Assembly (NCBI GenBank): GCA_947359465.1 | Contig: OX375879.1 | Location: 93,877,630 to 93,941,629 of the forward strand | Direction of reading: 5' to 3' | Source: Metellina segmentata | Taxonomy: Eukaryota; Arthropoda; Arachnida; Araneae; Tetragnathidae | DNA length: 64,000 nt | In this document: piece by piece, positions 47,478 through 60,448 of the stretch | Numbering within the stretch: position 1 is the first letter of the stretch | Layout of the letters: the number at the start of each line of letters is the position of its first letter | The notes under the pieces: generated by a model | The model's input: the letters and a program-made list of their open reading frames with translations, nothing else | Told to the model about the DNA's origin: nothing | Databases searched by the model: none | Position numbers and translations under genes: made by a program

Positions 47478-48940
47478 ACGAGGTATCTCATCCTTAGCAA
47501 AACTGGCCAGATTTTTGACGAGATATCTCGTTCAAACATATTAGGACTGAGTTAACAGAAACTTTTTTTTCTTACGCTTGCATTTGAAATTAATTAATTT
47601 ACTTCAAATATTTATTGCAAATAAATGTGCATTTCCTGAGCAGAATTTTCTCGATCAAGATATTACGTTGAATTAATAGGCAAACTTTTTATACTTTTTA
47701 GCCAGATCTATAGATAACCAGATCCATAACTGGCAAGATCTTAGACGAGATATCTCGTCGAAACATCAGAGAGTTAAGCTAAGAGAAACTGTTTATTACT
47801 TACACTTGGATTTAAAATTAATTAATTCACTTTAAATGTTTATGACAAACAAATTTGCATTTCCTTAACAGAATTTTCCCGAACCATATTTTACATTGAA
47901 TTTACTAGGAAAATTCGTTATATTTTTTGCTAGAATAACCGACTTGAGATGCATTTATTTTTTAAATACATTTTTTAAATTGTATAATTTTTCTTCGTTG
48001 CTTTTATGTCGCAAGAGTCAGATCTGGCGAAGCTGAGCCAAACAGTGTATATATTTGATAATTAGCATTTCTTAGAATCATAAAACGAAACATTCAAATA
48101 TAAAATGCATCAAATTAACGAAGGGGGAAAGGCATAATAAAGCAGAGTAAAATGGAAAGAACAGCTCAATTGGGTATATCGGGTTTATACTTGAAGTAAA
48201 CCCCGGAGGGCAAACTCTTTCTCTGAATGTGATACATTTTTTATTATTTCTTTTCAATAAATATTCTGCTTCAGCAAAGTGTTTTGTTTTATCTAACTGA
48301 ATTTGTGTAGATTTTTTTCTTTTCTTTTTCGGATCAAACGGAGTTTTTTGTTTTCTGTAATTGGACATTTTTTCGTAGGGAAACAGCAAGTGAATAAATA
48401 AATGATCCACTCTTCCAAATTCACCCTTAGGCTTAGAGTACCACAGGGGACGTAGAGAATCCATCCTCAATTAAAATCGACGCTAACAACGGCAGCTGTG
48501 TGGACTAATACCTTCCATACAATCATTAACCCTTCTGGTGGTTAACTGGATGAGGTATCTTGTCATTAGCAAAACGAACGTGAACCCACCCCGAGGTGCA
48601 ACAGGGTAATGCAAAGTGGTTCACAAATCCATCCCTGTATGTCATAATGAGTGATTTCGATTAATTGGTTGGGCATTACAAGACAAAAAAATATTTGCAT
48701 CAATGAATAATTTTTGCCCGTTTAATTACAATATGATTTTGCTATGATAAGCTATATGATTGGTCCGCTACTTTGTTGGATTTATTCTTCCGTCAAAGTG
48801 ATTTCGACGAGATATCTCGCCTATCCTGATCTAATCAATTTTTCTAATAACGAGATATCTCGTCATCAAGATATTGCCGATTTTTTATGATGATGATGTC
48901 AAGATATGGTAAGTTTTCTTCTAGTAACGAGATATCTCGT
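47478..48940. repeat. Dispersed repeat carrying the palindrome acgagatatctcgt
   Basis: Seven copies of the 14-bp palindrome or close variants lie at 47478, 47518, 47745, 48550, 48807, 48850 and 48927; those at 47518, 47745, 48850 and 48927 are perfect. The first two are centred 40 bases apart, as are two more at 53544 and 53584. Around 47500-47720 and 47725-47940 a diverged repeat of about 227 bases is visible (agttaacagaaac, attaattaattt, atttgcatttcct, cagaattttc in the same order). Confidence 0.7.
48078..48470 (-). CDS. Unidentified 130-codon open frame
   Basis: The first 90 residues are hydrophilic, with a Lys-rich stretch (KKKRKKSTQIQLDKTKHFAE), and the last 35 are hydrophobic (a run rich in Phe, Leu and Ser). 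I recognise no domain. It lies within the palindrome-bearing repeat region and inside the first SK intron on the opposite strand, so a chance frame or a transposon fragment is more likely than a gene. Confidence 0.15.
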   Translation of the reverse strand: MRMDSLRPLWYSKPKGEFGRVDHLFIHLLFPYEKMSNYRKQKTPFDPKKKRKKSTQIQLDKTKHFAEAEYLLKRNNKKCITFRERVCPPGFTSSINPIYPIELFFPFYSALLCLSPFVNLMHFIFECFVL

Positions 48941-50885
<1,945 letters not shown>

Positions 50886-50931
50886 TAGAAACAAAGTAAT
50901 AAATACAAGAAAGAAATACAAAAACTAGAAC

Positions 50932-51245
50932 GTTTTTGTATTGCTTTTGTAAAGTTTTTGTATTGCTTTTGTAAAGTTTTTGTACTGATTTTGTAAAGTT
51001 TTTGTATTGCTTTTGTGAAGTTTTTGTATTGCTTTTGTAAAAATTTTGCATTGCTTTTGTGAAGTTTTTGTATTGCTTTCGTGAAGTTTTTGCAATGCTT
51101 TTGTAAAGTTTTTGTATTGCTTTTGTTTAGTTTTTGTATTGCTTTTGTGAGGTTTTTGAAGTGCTTTTGTAAAGTTTTTGTATTGCTTTTGTAAAGCTTT
51201 TGTATTGCTTTTCAAAAGTTTTTGTATTCTTTTTGTATACAACAA
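50932..51245. repeat. 22-bp minisatellite just inside the SK intron
   Basis: About fourteen imperfect units of tttttgtattgcttttgtaaag, starting roughly 80 bases after the donor site of SK exon B. On the minus strand it encodes a repetitive Lys/Asn/Thr peptide, which I regard as incidental. Confidence 0.92.
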
Positions 51246-51286
51246 CTAGAAAGTTTTTGTATTGCTATGAATTATACTATCATTTT

Positions 51287-53522
51287 CTAATAGTTAATAT
51301 TAGTTAATATATTGGAAAGAAATATTTAAATAACACAAGTAATGAAACATTGGAATTACACCAAAACATATCACCCATACCCACTCCAAGAGAACTGTAA
51401 CTCACAAAAATTCGTGATTTGGAGTTTTTGATTGATTATGAATGCCTTTCCTGGCAGTTTATCTTTGAGTCGAATATTGAACTGTTGTTACCATCCTATG
51501 CAAAAACATATTGCTAACTGTCACTAGTTCTGAGCAATTAGTTAATATTAGTTAATATATTGGAAAGAAATATTTAAATAACACAAGTAATGAAACATTG
51601 GAATTACACCAAAACATATCACCCATACCCACTCCAAGAGAACTGTAACTCACAAAAATTCGTGATTTGGAGTTTTTGATTGATTATGAATGCCTTTCCT
51701 GGCAGTGTATCTTTGAGTCGAATACTGAACTGTTGTTACCATCCTATGCAAAAACATATTGCTAACTGTCACTAGTTCTGAGCAATTAGTTAATATTAGT
51801 TAATATATTGGAAAGAAATATTTAAATAACACAAGTAATGAAACATTGCAATTACACCAAAACATATCACCCATACCCACTCCAAGAGAACTGTAACTCA
51901 CAAAAATTCGTGATTTGGAGTTTTTGATTGATTATGAATGCCTTTCCTGGCAGTTTATCTTTGAGTCGAATATTGAACTGTTGTTACCATCCTATGCAAA
52001 AACATATTGCTAACTGTCACTAGTTCTGAGCAATTAGTTAATATTAGTTAATATATTGGAAAGAAATATTTAAATAACACAAGTAATGAAACATTGGAAT
52101 TACACCAAAACATATCACCCATACCCACTCCAAGAGAACTGTAACTCATAAAAATTCGTGATTTGGAGTTTTTGATTGATTATGAATGCCTTTCCTGGCA
52201 GTGTATCTTTGAGTCGAATACTGAACTGTTGTTACCATCCTATGCAAAAACATATTGCTAACTGTCACTAGTTCTGAGCAATTAGTTAATATTAGTTAAT
52301 ATATTGGAAAGAAATATTTAAATAACACAAGTAATGAAACATTGCAATTACACCAAAACATATCACCCATACCCACTCCAAGAGAACTGTAACTCACAAA
52401 AATTCGTGATTTGGAGTTTTTGATTGATTATGAATGCCTTTCCTGGCAGTTTATCTTTGAGTCGAATATTGAACTGTTGTTACCATCCTATGCAAAAACA
52501 TATTGCTAACTGTCACTAGTTCTGAGCAATTAGTTAATATTAGTTAATATATTGGAAAGAAATATTTAAATAACACAAGTAATGAAACATTGGAATTACA
52601 CCAAAACATATCACCCATACCCACTCCAAGAGAACTGTAACTCATAAAAATTCGTGATTTGGAGTTTTTGATTGATTATGAATGCCTTTCCTGGCAGTGT
52701 ATCTTTGAGTCGAATACTGAACTGTTGTTACCATCCTATGCAAAAACATATTGCTAACTGTCACTAGTTCTGAGCAATTAGTTAATATTAGTTAATATAT
52801 TGGAAAGAAATATTTAAATAACACAAGTAATGAAACATTGCAATTACACCAAAACATATCACCCATACCCACTCCAAGAGAACTGTAACTCACAAAAATT
52901 CGTGATTTGGAGTTTTTGATTGATTATGAATGCCTTTCCTGGCAGTGTATCTTTGAGTCGAATACTGAACTGTTGTTATCATCCTATGCAAAAACATATT
53001 GCTAACTGTCACTAGTTCTGAGCAATTAGTTAATATTAGTTAATATATTGGAAAGAAATATTTAAATAACACAAGTAATGAAACATTGGAATTACACCAA
53101 AACATATCACCCATACCCACTCCAAGAGAACTGTAACTCACAAAAATTCGTGATTTGGAGTTTTTGATTGATTATGAATGCCTTTCCTGGCAGTTTATCT
53201 TTGAGTCGAATATTGAACTGTTGTCACCATCCTATGCAAAAACATATTGCTAACTGTCACTAGTTCTGAGCAATTAGTTAATATTAGTTAATATATTGGA
53301 AAGAAATATTTAAATAACACAAGTAATGAAACATTGGAATTACACCAAAACATATCACCCATACCCACTCCAAGAGAACTGTAACTCACAAAAATTCGTG
53401 ATTTGGAGTTTTTGATTGATTATGAATGCCTTTCCTGGCAGTTTATCTTTGAGTCGAATACTGAACTGTTTTTACCATCCTATGCAAAAACATATTGCTA
53501 ACTGTCACGAGTTCTGAGCAAG
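51287..53522. repeat. 248-bp satellite array, nine units
   Basis: The landmark attggaaaga recurs at 51311, 51559, 51807, 52055, 52303, 52551, 52799, 53047 and 53295, each exactly 248 bases apart. Units are almost identical. Diagnostic positions alternate: cagtttatc with tattgaac (type A) and cagtgtatc with tactgaac (type B). The order is A B A B A B B A then a mixed last unit. The array stops at about 53522 after gttctgagcaa. Confidence 0.97.
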
Positions 53523-53543
53523 GGACAATATGTTTTTTTCGCG

Positions 53544-53597
53544 TTGAGGTATCTCGTCAATACCAAATTTGACCAGATCTTGGACGAAATATCTCGC
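53544..53597. repeat. Palindrome pair flanking the satellite
   Basis: ttgaggtatctcgt at 53544 and acgaaatatctcgc at 53584, 40 bases apart, with gaccagatctt between them. This matches the pair at 47478 and 47518 (ggccagattttt between them). It begins about 20 bases after the satellite ends. Confidence 0.65.
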
Positions 53598-53835
53598 CGA
53601 AATCTATAAAAGAGTTAAATTCGTCTCCTTCAAGATTTTTATAACGTAAATCGTGGTTAGTTGCTGCTTCTCTCATAGTCCTAGACATGTTGTACACCAA
53701 GACATGAAGGTTGTGCTAAACTACTTTTTCCTCTATTGTATTGGGTTGGAGAAGATTTATTGGTCATTGATATCGATACAATGTATGATGTGATGTTAGA
53801 AGGCTGGCTCTGTTTTACATTTGATGCTCTGTTAG

Positions 53836-54202
53836 AAAGACCTGGTACCATCGACGAAAGGTATACGCTTTAGATTTCCAGTGCGGGGTCTTATCAACCA
53901 GGAAAATCTTTCTCGACTTGTTGAGTCCGAGATCTGTGAGAATGTCAAATCTGTGGTAACTATTGATAATAGTCCAGCTCTCACAGAGTTTTCTATGGCT
54001 TCAAAACTTTTTAGTGTTACTCCAGGACAAACACACTTTCTTAGTTGTGGCACTTTTGCCGGCACTTGACACTTGTTTCTTCACACATTATGAAGTACCT
54101 AAAGTTGCGAGTGTATTCTTGACAGTACCAAATAATAAAGTCCCTTATGTTGTCGGATGTACCCTAGAATCTAAAAAAAGTACAACGAATGTTGCAAAGG
54201 TA
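53836..54202 (+). pseudogene. Unidentified coding-like segment in two frames
   Basis: From 53836 to 54069 the frame is open for 77 codons, including FRFPVRGLINQENLSRLVES and then TPGQTHFLSCGTFAG before a stop. The protein-like sequence then continues in another frame from about 54065 (LDTCFFTHYEVPKVASVFLT, then NNKVPYVVGCTLESKKSTTN), ending near VAK followed by gtatac at 54200, which could be a donor site. Composition is not AT-driven, so I think it derives from a real protein with one frameshift. The family is unknown: host gene fragment, transposon protein or viral insertion are all possible. A minus-strand frame over the same bases is judged its shadow. Confidence 0.4.
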
Positions 54203-54262
54203 TACATTACAATACATTGTTTTAACCAAACTTGTCAAAAGTTTCTTACTTTAATTTTTTAA

Positions 54263-55465
54263 GTAAAAAAAGTATTGATTAAATAAAAACATATATTTTT
54301 AACGTATATTAAATACATTAATTATATTAAATATAAACATCTTTTTTACCGCAATTATTCCATTTGGCGATTTTATTTTATAAAAATACATCTGCTTAGC
54401 CATTTCATACTTGGGTTTTTGACACCGTTGGGTTTTTGTTATTCACTTGGTTTGTGTACTTTATATAAGTATCAACACAAAACAGAGAAAGGACATTGGT
54501 TTAATGCTCTACCTTTTGTTTTAAAGTCAACATTACTACCACGAAACGCAAGTCTAGTTTTTGTGGTAACGTGAACTTCATTATTTTATTCATGTTAAAA
54601 TAATCGATAATAAAGAAATAAGACTCCAAAGAAAAACTACTGCGCGTGTTATCTTTTCATTTCCAGTTCTTTTTCTGTCGTGTTTTATGGAGGAAAAATG
54701 TGCTGTATGGATTTCTATACAACCCCACTAGTAGATTTATCTTTAGAATTGGCGATTTGGTAGCATGCTCCATGTTCCTATTTCATATGTAAATGTTAAT
54801 TAAATTTTTTAAAAACGGTCGAAAAGGCTATAAAAGTAGGCTTTATAATAGCGACCAATATTTTTTTTATTCGTGTCGTTCACCCTATGTAAACGAATGT
54901 ATGTATGCTTATTCAGATTGAGATAAGGTTTTTTTCAACTTAATAGCTCCGAAAGAAAAGTTTAACGGAGTAATGACCATCATCTGTTTTTGAAATTTCT
55001 ATCTGTTTCCACCCATTAGCATTTATAGTCGGAACAAAAAATATGGTTTCCATGTGTTAAATACCCATTTATTTTATCAAAACTTTGGCTTATAATTATC
55101 TTCAATGGAAAATAAAATATAGAAATATGTGTGTGTGACACACACAGTTACTTTGGTTTGTTAGTCTACATCATTTTTAGTTACATGAGGGTTATTAAAC
55201 CAGTCATGTCAGGTCACTATTCACAACCTTCACTATTTTCCATTATATACAGCTAACTATTTTTGAAACACTCCACTGTATAAAATTTAAAATAAAACTG
55301 AAATTTGGTTTCCTTATTTTCCCATAACGTATTTAAATACCGAAATTTCATACAAACCATGATCCCAAATCACTCCAGTGCGACGTTAATTAACTACCTA
55401 CCGAAATCACCTTTTTGTTGGAGTTTTAAAATAAATTTTTTCGAAAGATTTTCTTAACATATAAT
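54263..55465. other. AT-rich intron sequence, nothing recognised
   Basis: Short frames only. Confidence 0.45.
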
Positions 55466-55467
55466 CT

Positions 55468-55610
55468 AGGAAAAAACACCTCGTCATATGACCATAGTTC
55501 AAAGCTTCGTGGTGTTGTCCTCGGATCTTTCCCTTCGGATTTGATCCTGGATCGTCGCAAATAGTCTACTGAGTTTCTCCAGTGCGACAATAATTGAAAC
55601 AACAACCTAC
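55468..55610 (+). mobile_element. SINE fragment, 3' part, copy 6
   Basis: Contains acctcgtcatatgaccatag, cggatctttcccttcggatt and tgatcctggatcgtcgcaaa, followed by tagtctactgagtttctcca, in the order of the SINE body. The head is missing. Confidence 0.68.
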
Positions 55611-56663
55611 CTGGAAAAAACACCAGAGATTGATGTTTAATTTTCTTATTTTATAATGTAACTAGGTATTAAATTTTTCGACAAACTTTGGACCAAATGA
55701 ATAGTTGCACACAGCTGTATAGTCCATTATATATTTCCTATATTAAATCCATAAGAAACCGTAGCTGAGAAAAGATTTTGCAGCACTCACAAAAAAAATT
55801 ACAGCTAACAAGTGAAAAAAACATGACAAAGTGCGTTCCAATACCATAAAAATATCATTCAATCTATTATCTGTCATTTTGTTCTGAAATGTATCATTAC
55901 CTGTCATTCATATTTCAAATATCGTTGTTTTTGTGAGCAAGAGTGTTTGGATCATTTTTGTATGAAATTACGGTACAGCAATTTCTGACAATTTTAGAAT
56001 TCGTATCTTCGTTTAAAAAATAAATACTAAGGTACCACATTTTTAATTTTTCAGGGTTTTAAATCGCTTTTCTGTAGTGTCTTTATTTGTAGTAGTACTT
56101 CACTGAGCTAAAATATGACCAGTGTGGTTATGCAAATTAAAGCACCTGCTTGTAAATATTGATGTGGTAAAATGTGACCGAGCAAACAGACAATATTAAC
56201 TAATGTCACGTGCACGGATCAGGGCACAGTGTAAATAGTATTTGATATAAAATTCTTAACACTGTTCTACAGATGGAGGAGGCAGCAAACAAGAAAGCTT
56301 GATAAAGGCTCAATTTTATAGCTTATTCAAACTGGGTTAGAACATTCGCGAGACAACACGCTTACGGATTCACTCCTGTATATAGTATCATCAAAAACTT
56401 CTCCAAAGTGAAAAATCCTTAGTTAGAATCCATGTTTGAACCAAAGCGATACGAACTGTTTTGACAGTGGAGTTGTAGAAATCAAACATATTGGGAAGGT
56501 ATAATAATGTGTGGAATTTGATGATGCTTATCATTATGCCAAATAATTTGATAGTGAGATTTTTTGACTATTTTTTTCAACAATCAGTTTGAAAAAAAAA
56601 ATGTTGTTTTCTTTTATTTCGAGGTATTTTTTCATTTACTAAAATATACAAACCAAACTGACA
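55611..56663. other. AT-rich intron sequence, nothing recognised
   Basis: No motif seen before the left end of the Tc1 element. Confidence 0.45.
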
Positions 56664-57856
56664 AGCCGAAACATTATGACAATCCCCACATTTTTCAATG
56701 AACTCATATGGATGACGTGGAGGGCACGTGATTAAGTGAGAATGGTATTTAACTGCTGTTGGAGAAGGTAAGTAATCATTATTGCACTTACTTTTGTGAG
56801 TGATGGAAAAAGCTGCTGATCTAAGCGAATTTGATAGAAGGCAGATTGTAACGACCCGAAGACTCGGAACGAGAATCACCGAAACTGCACGACTGATAGG
56901 TTGTTCACGATCTGCCGTTGTTAGTATTCATGTAAAGTGGATAAATGACGGTGACACCATCAGTAGGCGCCAAGGTGTTGGTCGTCCACGCGTCATGAAA
57001 GAAAAAGGACTTCGGAGACTGTCCCGCTTGGTAAAGCGAAATCGGCGAGAGACAGTGGCTCAGCTGACAGCCCAAAACAATGCAGGTCCAAGCGCAAGTG
57101 TTTCGGAACACACAGTTCAGCGGACACTAATGGATATGAGACTGTGCAGCAGACGTCCCACTCGTGTGCCTCTGGTGACCAAGCGTCATCTTCATCTACG
57201 CCTACAGTGTGCCCGAGAACATCGAGACTGGACCATGGATTAGTGGAAGAGAGTTGCCTGTTCAGAAGAATCCCGATTTCTCATTCATCACGTCGATGAT
57301 CGTGTCAGGGTACGCCGTCTGACAAGCGAACAGTTGCTCCCCTCTTGTATAGCAGATCATACACAGGCTGGTGGTGGCGGTATTATGCTTTGGGGGACGT
57401 TCTCATGTGCAACTCTGGGACTCGTAGTTGTGGTAGAACAGACCATGAACGCTGCGAACTATCTGAATATCATTGCAGATCAGTTCCACCTTTCCTTGGC
57501 GTCTGTCTTCCCAACTGGAAATGGAATCTTTCAGCAGGGCAACGCCCCATGTCACAAGGCTCGGATTGTGTTGGAATGGTTCGAGGAGCATACTGATGAA
57601 TTTCACTTAATGTCCTGGCCACCTAACTCGCCGGATAGAGCACTTTTGGGGTGTCATGGAGCGGCAGCTCAGGGCTCAAACAGCACCATGTCCGAATATC
57701 TCGACTTTGCGTGACCGCTGCTTAGACATTTGGTATAACCTGTCTCCAGTCATGTACCAAGAACTTGTGGCATCTATGCCCAGGTGAGTTGCAGCTGTTA
57801 TGCAGGCTAAAGGCGGCGCAACGCGTTATTGAGTAGGTGGTCATAATGTTTTGGCT
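56664..57856 (+). mobile_element. Tc1-like transposon, nearly full length
   Basis: About 1.19 kb. The ends are agccgaaacattatgacaat on the left and the complement of agccaaaacattatgaccac on the right. The outermost bases are uncertain because no clean TA flanks were found. It carries a transposase frame broken by one stop and one small deletion. Confidence 0.8.
56800..57787 (+). pseudogene. Tc1-like transposase with a nonsense codon and a small deletion
   Basis: Starts at ATG 56800. Residues 1-60 form the helix-turn-helix (LSEFDRRQIVTTRRLGTRIT, then IGCSRSAVVSIHVKW), followed by the linker RRQGVGRPRV and a second DNA-binding part with SEHTVQRTLMDMRLCSRRPT. A TAG at 57241 interrupts it, and the same frame then continues past 57600 (GGGGIMLWGTFSCATLGLVV). 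Near 57640 about 11 bases are missing right after SPD, so the LNPI part of the usual SPDLNPIEH is lost; the rest (EHFWGVMERQLRA to LVASMPR) continues in another frame to TGA at 57787. Two catalytic positions are also altered: SEESRF where SDESRF is usual, and QQGNAPCH where QQDNAPCH is usual. Clearly inactive. Confidence 0.88.
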
Positions 57857-59171
57857 CTTCGATGTATTCAATATTTACCTTACAAGCTAACTTTAAAAGA
57901 GTAAAATACGAAAGTACTTCAAGAAACTCAGAAAATATTCGCCACGTATATATATGTAAAACAATTATAAATGAATGCTACCCTAGGATCACAGGCATGA
58001 ATTTAAGATGTGTTGATGACACAATTGATAATTATCACATAGGTTTACGATGACGTTCAGATATCAGTGGCATATCCCTACCTTTGTCTCCCAATAATAT
58101 TTACTCTGTTTACGAATGAAATGAACAGCTCAATTAGTTAACCATAGAGCTCGATTAGTGATCAGCGGAAAAATTGTAGTACACACTTTCATTATAATCT
58201 GTCCTAACGATGTATTAGCGATGTCTTAAGAGGTGCTGTTTTGGAACGACGTGGTGTGCTTACATCATGTGACATAAAATATGTGGTAAAACATAATTGT
58301 ATGTGTATTTCTGTTATGACGAACAGGCAGTTCCCTTTTCTATCGGAAAAAACTTCCTCTTACACTGGTTAAATATTTTCACTACTCCTTTAAAATCATC
58401 TAGCACCCATCCCCAGTCAATATATCAAGGCTTAGATCTATTCACTAGTCCCTAGACAGAATAACTAAATATGGACTAATAAGAATATAGTACTGTTGGT
58501 GTCCAACTCCTATGTCTAGTAACATGAAAAGGGCTCTATTTCTTCCATCATATCCTCCCAATATGTGTACAAAATTACCCGTATAAGACTATCATGAGGT
58601 TTGTGTAAATAAATATTTTGATGAGAAACTGAAATTTCTAAGAAAGATTAATTAAAGTTCTTGAAAAATATATATGAACCATTTTATTAGACGTCGAATG
58701 TTCAGAGTACTTATTTGCATTTATAACTCTTAATAAGAAATACATTCTTTCTATTCTATGCAGTATTGAGTCCATACTGGAGATCTCTTTTTAAGATGAA
58801 AAGAAAAAATATTTTTTTTTCAAAACGCACGTAGAATATTTTACAGAAAGTGATCATAAATAAAACCATACAGTAATAGACATCGTTTCGAAAAAGAAAT
58901 ACAGCTCCATATTTTATGTTTTATACAAATTCTAAGAAGTCATTATTAATATCGTTAAAGTATGCACCAGAAATATAGCATTTCTAATAATCATAACTCT
59001 TAAGCTTTTTAGGATACACGCATAGATTTTCCCCTGTGTATCATCAAAATGCAACGGAAGCACAGAAATAGACTCCGCAAACCAAAAACATACTTCGATT
59101 TAATATTTATTCCTATCCGTATACACATACGCTTATTTAATAAGCTAACCAATTTTTGTTTCTTTTCGTAG
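57857..59171. other. Intron sequence before SK exon C, nothing recognised
   Basis: AT-rich, ending in the exon C acceptor. Confidence 0.5.
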
Positions 59172-59299
59172 TTAAAGAACGCTGCAGCAAGTGTTTTGAG
59201 AGAAACTTGGCTCATTTATAAGCACACAAAGCTTGTGAAACACGTCTGTCCCGGAAGGGTGAGACTGCACCAGAGGAAGTTTCTTTTGGCTATATACAC
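59172..59299 (+). CDS. SK: SK channel exon C: calmodulin-binding domain, first part
   Basis: Forty-two codons plus two bases. The peptide starts [20 protein letters not shown] and continues [20 protein letters not shown], then IY. This is the N-terminal helix and linker of the domain that holds calmodulin constitutively in SK channels. The acceptor is tttcgtag and the donor is gtaaag. The exon ends two bases into a codon finished by the next exon, 97 bases downstream. It follows an intron of about 8.3 kb. The linker [11 protein letters not shown] differs from the arthropod form I remember (RVNPGRVRTHQ-like), including a cysteine, and Ser replaces Asn in the usual NVLRETW. The exon is open and in phase, so I read it as a functional though slightly diverged SK. 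Confidence 0.94.
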
Positions 59300-59396
59300 G
59301 TAAAGTACTTTTTGCTACTTCTTTGGGGGTAAATAGCTCAAGTATGCTTTTGTTCAGAATAGTTTTCTCTGAAATACTTTTTTATATGTTTTGTAG

Positions 59397-59466
59397 GTTA
59401 AGGAAAGTGAAACTTGAGCAGAGAAAGTTGATGGACAATGCAAATACAATATCCGATATGGCAAAA
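59397..59466 (+). CDS. SK: SK channel exon D: calmodulin-binding domain, second part
   Basis: Small exon of 70 bases. Its first base completes a Thr codon with exon C, then 23 codons read LRKVKLEQRKLMDNANTISD followed by MAK, the second helix of the SK calmodulin-binding domain. The acceptor is tatgttttgtag and the donor is a perfect gtaagt. It ends in phase 0. In the SK proteins I know the next residues begin TQN and form a C-terminal coiled coil; I could not find that exon before base 64000, so it is probably beyond the window. The intron to exon C is only 97 bp, in sharp contrast with the other introns. The Thr at the exon junction is Ala in most relatives. Confidence 0.93.
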
Positions 59467-60448
59467 GTAAGTACTGAAGATGCACATTTATCTTTAAACT
59501 ATTATATCAGCTTTATATAATGCATCTTAATGCTTATAAATAATGCGTATAATGCTTACAAACCTTTTACGCCAGTCCACTGTCCATTTATTATTGCATC
59601 CAATAATCCATTGCTTATTATTAATATATTACGATTTATTGCATAAAGCTCTGTTCTATTAGGAGATACATCAGAAAATGTATCGCATTTCTACAATTCC
59701 TGTTATGAGTTAGTTGGTTTTATTGACGATAATTCCAATTTTAATGATGTCAATGAAATCTTTGTCTTCGAATTTCAAAAGCCATATCGATTGACTGTTT
59801 TTTGTTGGGAAGAAATCGTTGTGTTTTGCCAAAATGAGTGATAGATTAATTTGATATCGATGAAGTATACATGTTTTAGTGCTAAAACTACAGCCAGAGT
59901 TACTATCCTTCCCAAATCTATTAACTAAACATTAAATCTTCAAAGATTGAAACAAAGCAGAGTTGGTTTGGATTTTGTGACACGAGAGTCATATTTGGCG
60001 AAACTGTGTCAGACAAGATAGACAACATCAAGTAAATGTACATATTCACACAAGGAAAAGTGTACAAAACACGACAAAGATGTGTGACTTCTCTTGCCGA
60101 TACAACTAAACAAAAGACGAGATAATCGTCAGTTATTTGCATTTCTCAACTATAGCAACCCTTTTTGCGCCATTAAATCTGTGAATGACAATCTGCAATC
60201 ACACAAAACGAATGGTTGAAATTATAGTAACATTATCAAGATTATGTACATCTGAGGGGGAGATCGTGAAGACGAAACATTAGAAGAGTAAGTGAATTTT
60301 CAGTTTTTACTAGAGGCATGTTTTTGTTTTGGTACATCATAAGGTGAAACTACGTTGGGACTCACCCCACATTATTTCAAGCTGAAAGGGATTGCATTGA
60401 TTTAGTACGCTCTCGGTTTTTCGGATAAGATTGGATAATTATTTGAGA
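59467..60448. other. Intron sequence after SK exon D
   Basis: Starts with the perfect donor gtaagt. The expected next SK exon, beginning TQN, was not recognised here. Confidence 0.5.

Noticed and set aside
50925..51245. A 106-codon Lys/Asn/Thr-rich minus-strand frame.
   Set aside because: It is the direct translation of the 22-bp minisatellite inside the SK intron.
51287..53522. The regular 248-base periodicity considered as a CRISPR-like or rDNA spacer array.
   Set aside because: Units are contiguous and nearly identical with no unique spacers, and no rRNA sequence is near. It is an ordinary eukaryotic satellite.
53832..54065. A 77-codon minus-strand frame over the unidentified coding-like segment.
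   Set aside because: The plus-strand reading continues beyond it and looks more protein-like; the minus frame is its shadow.
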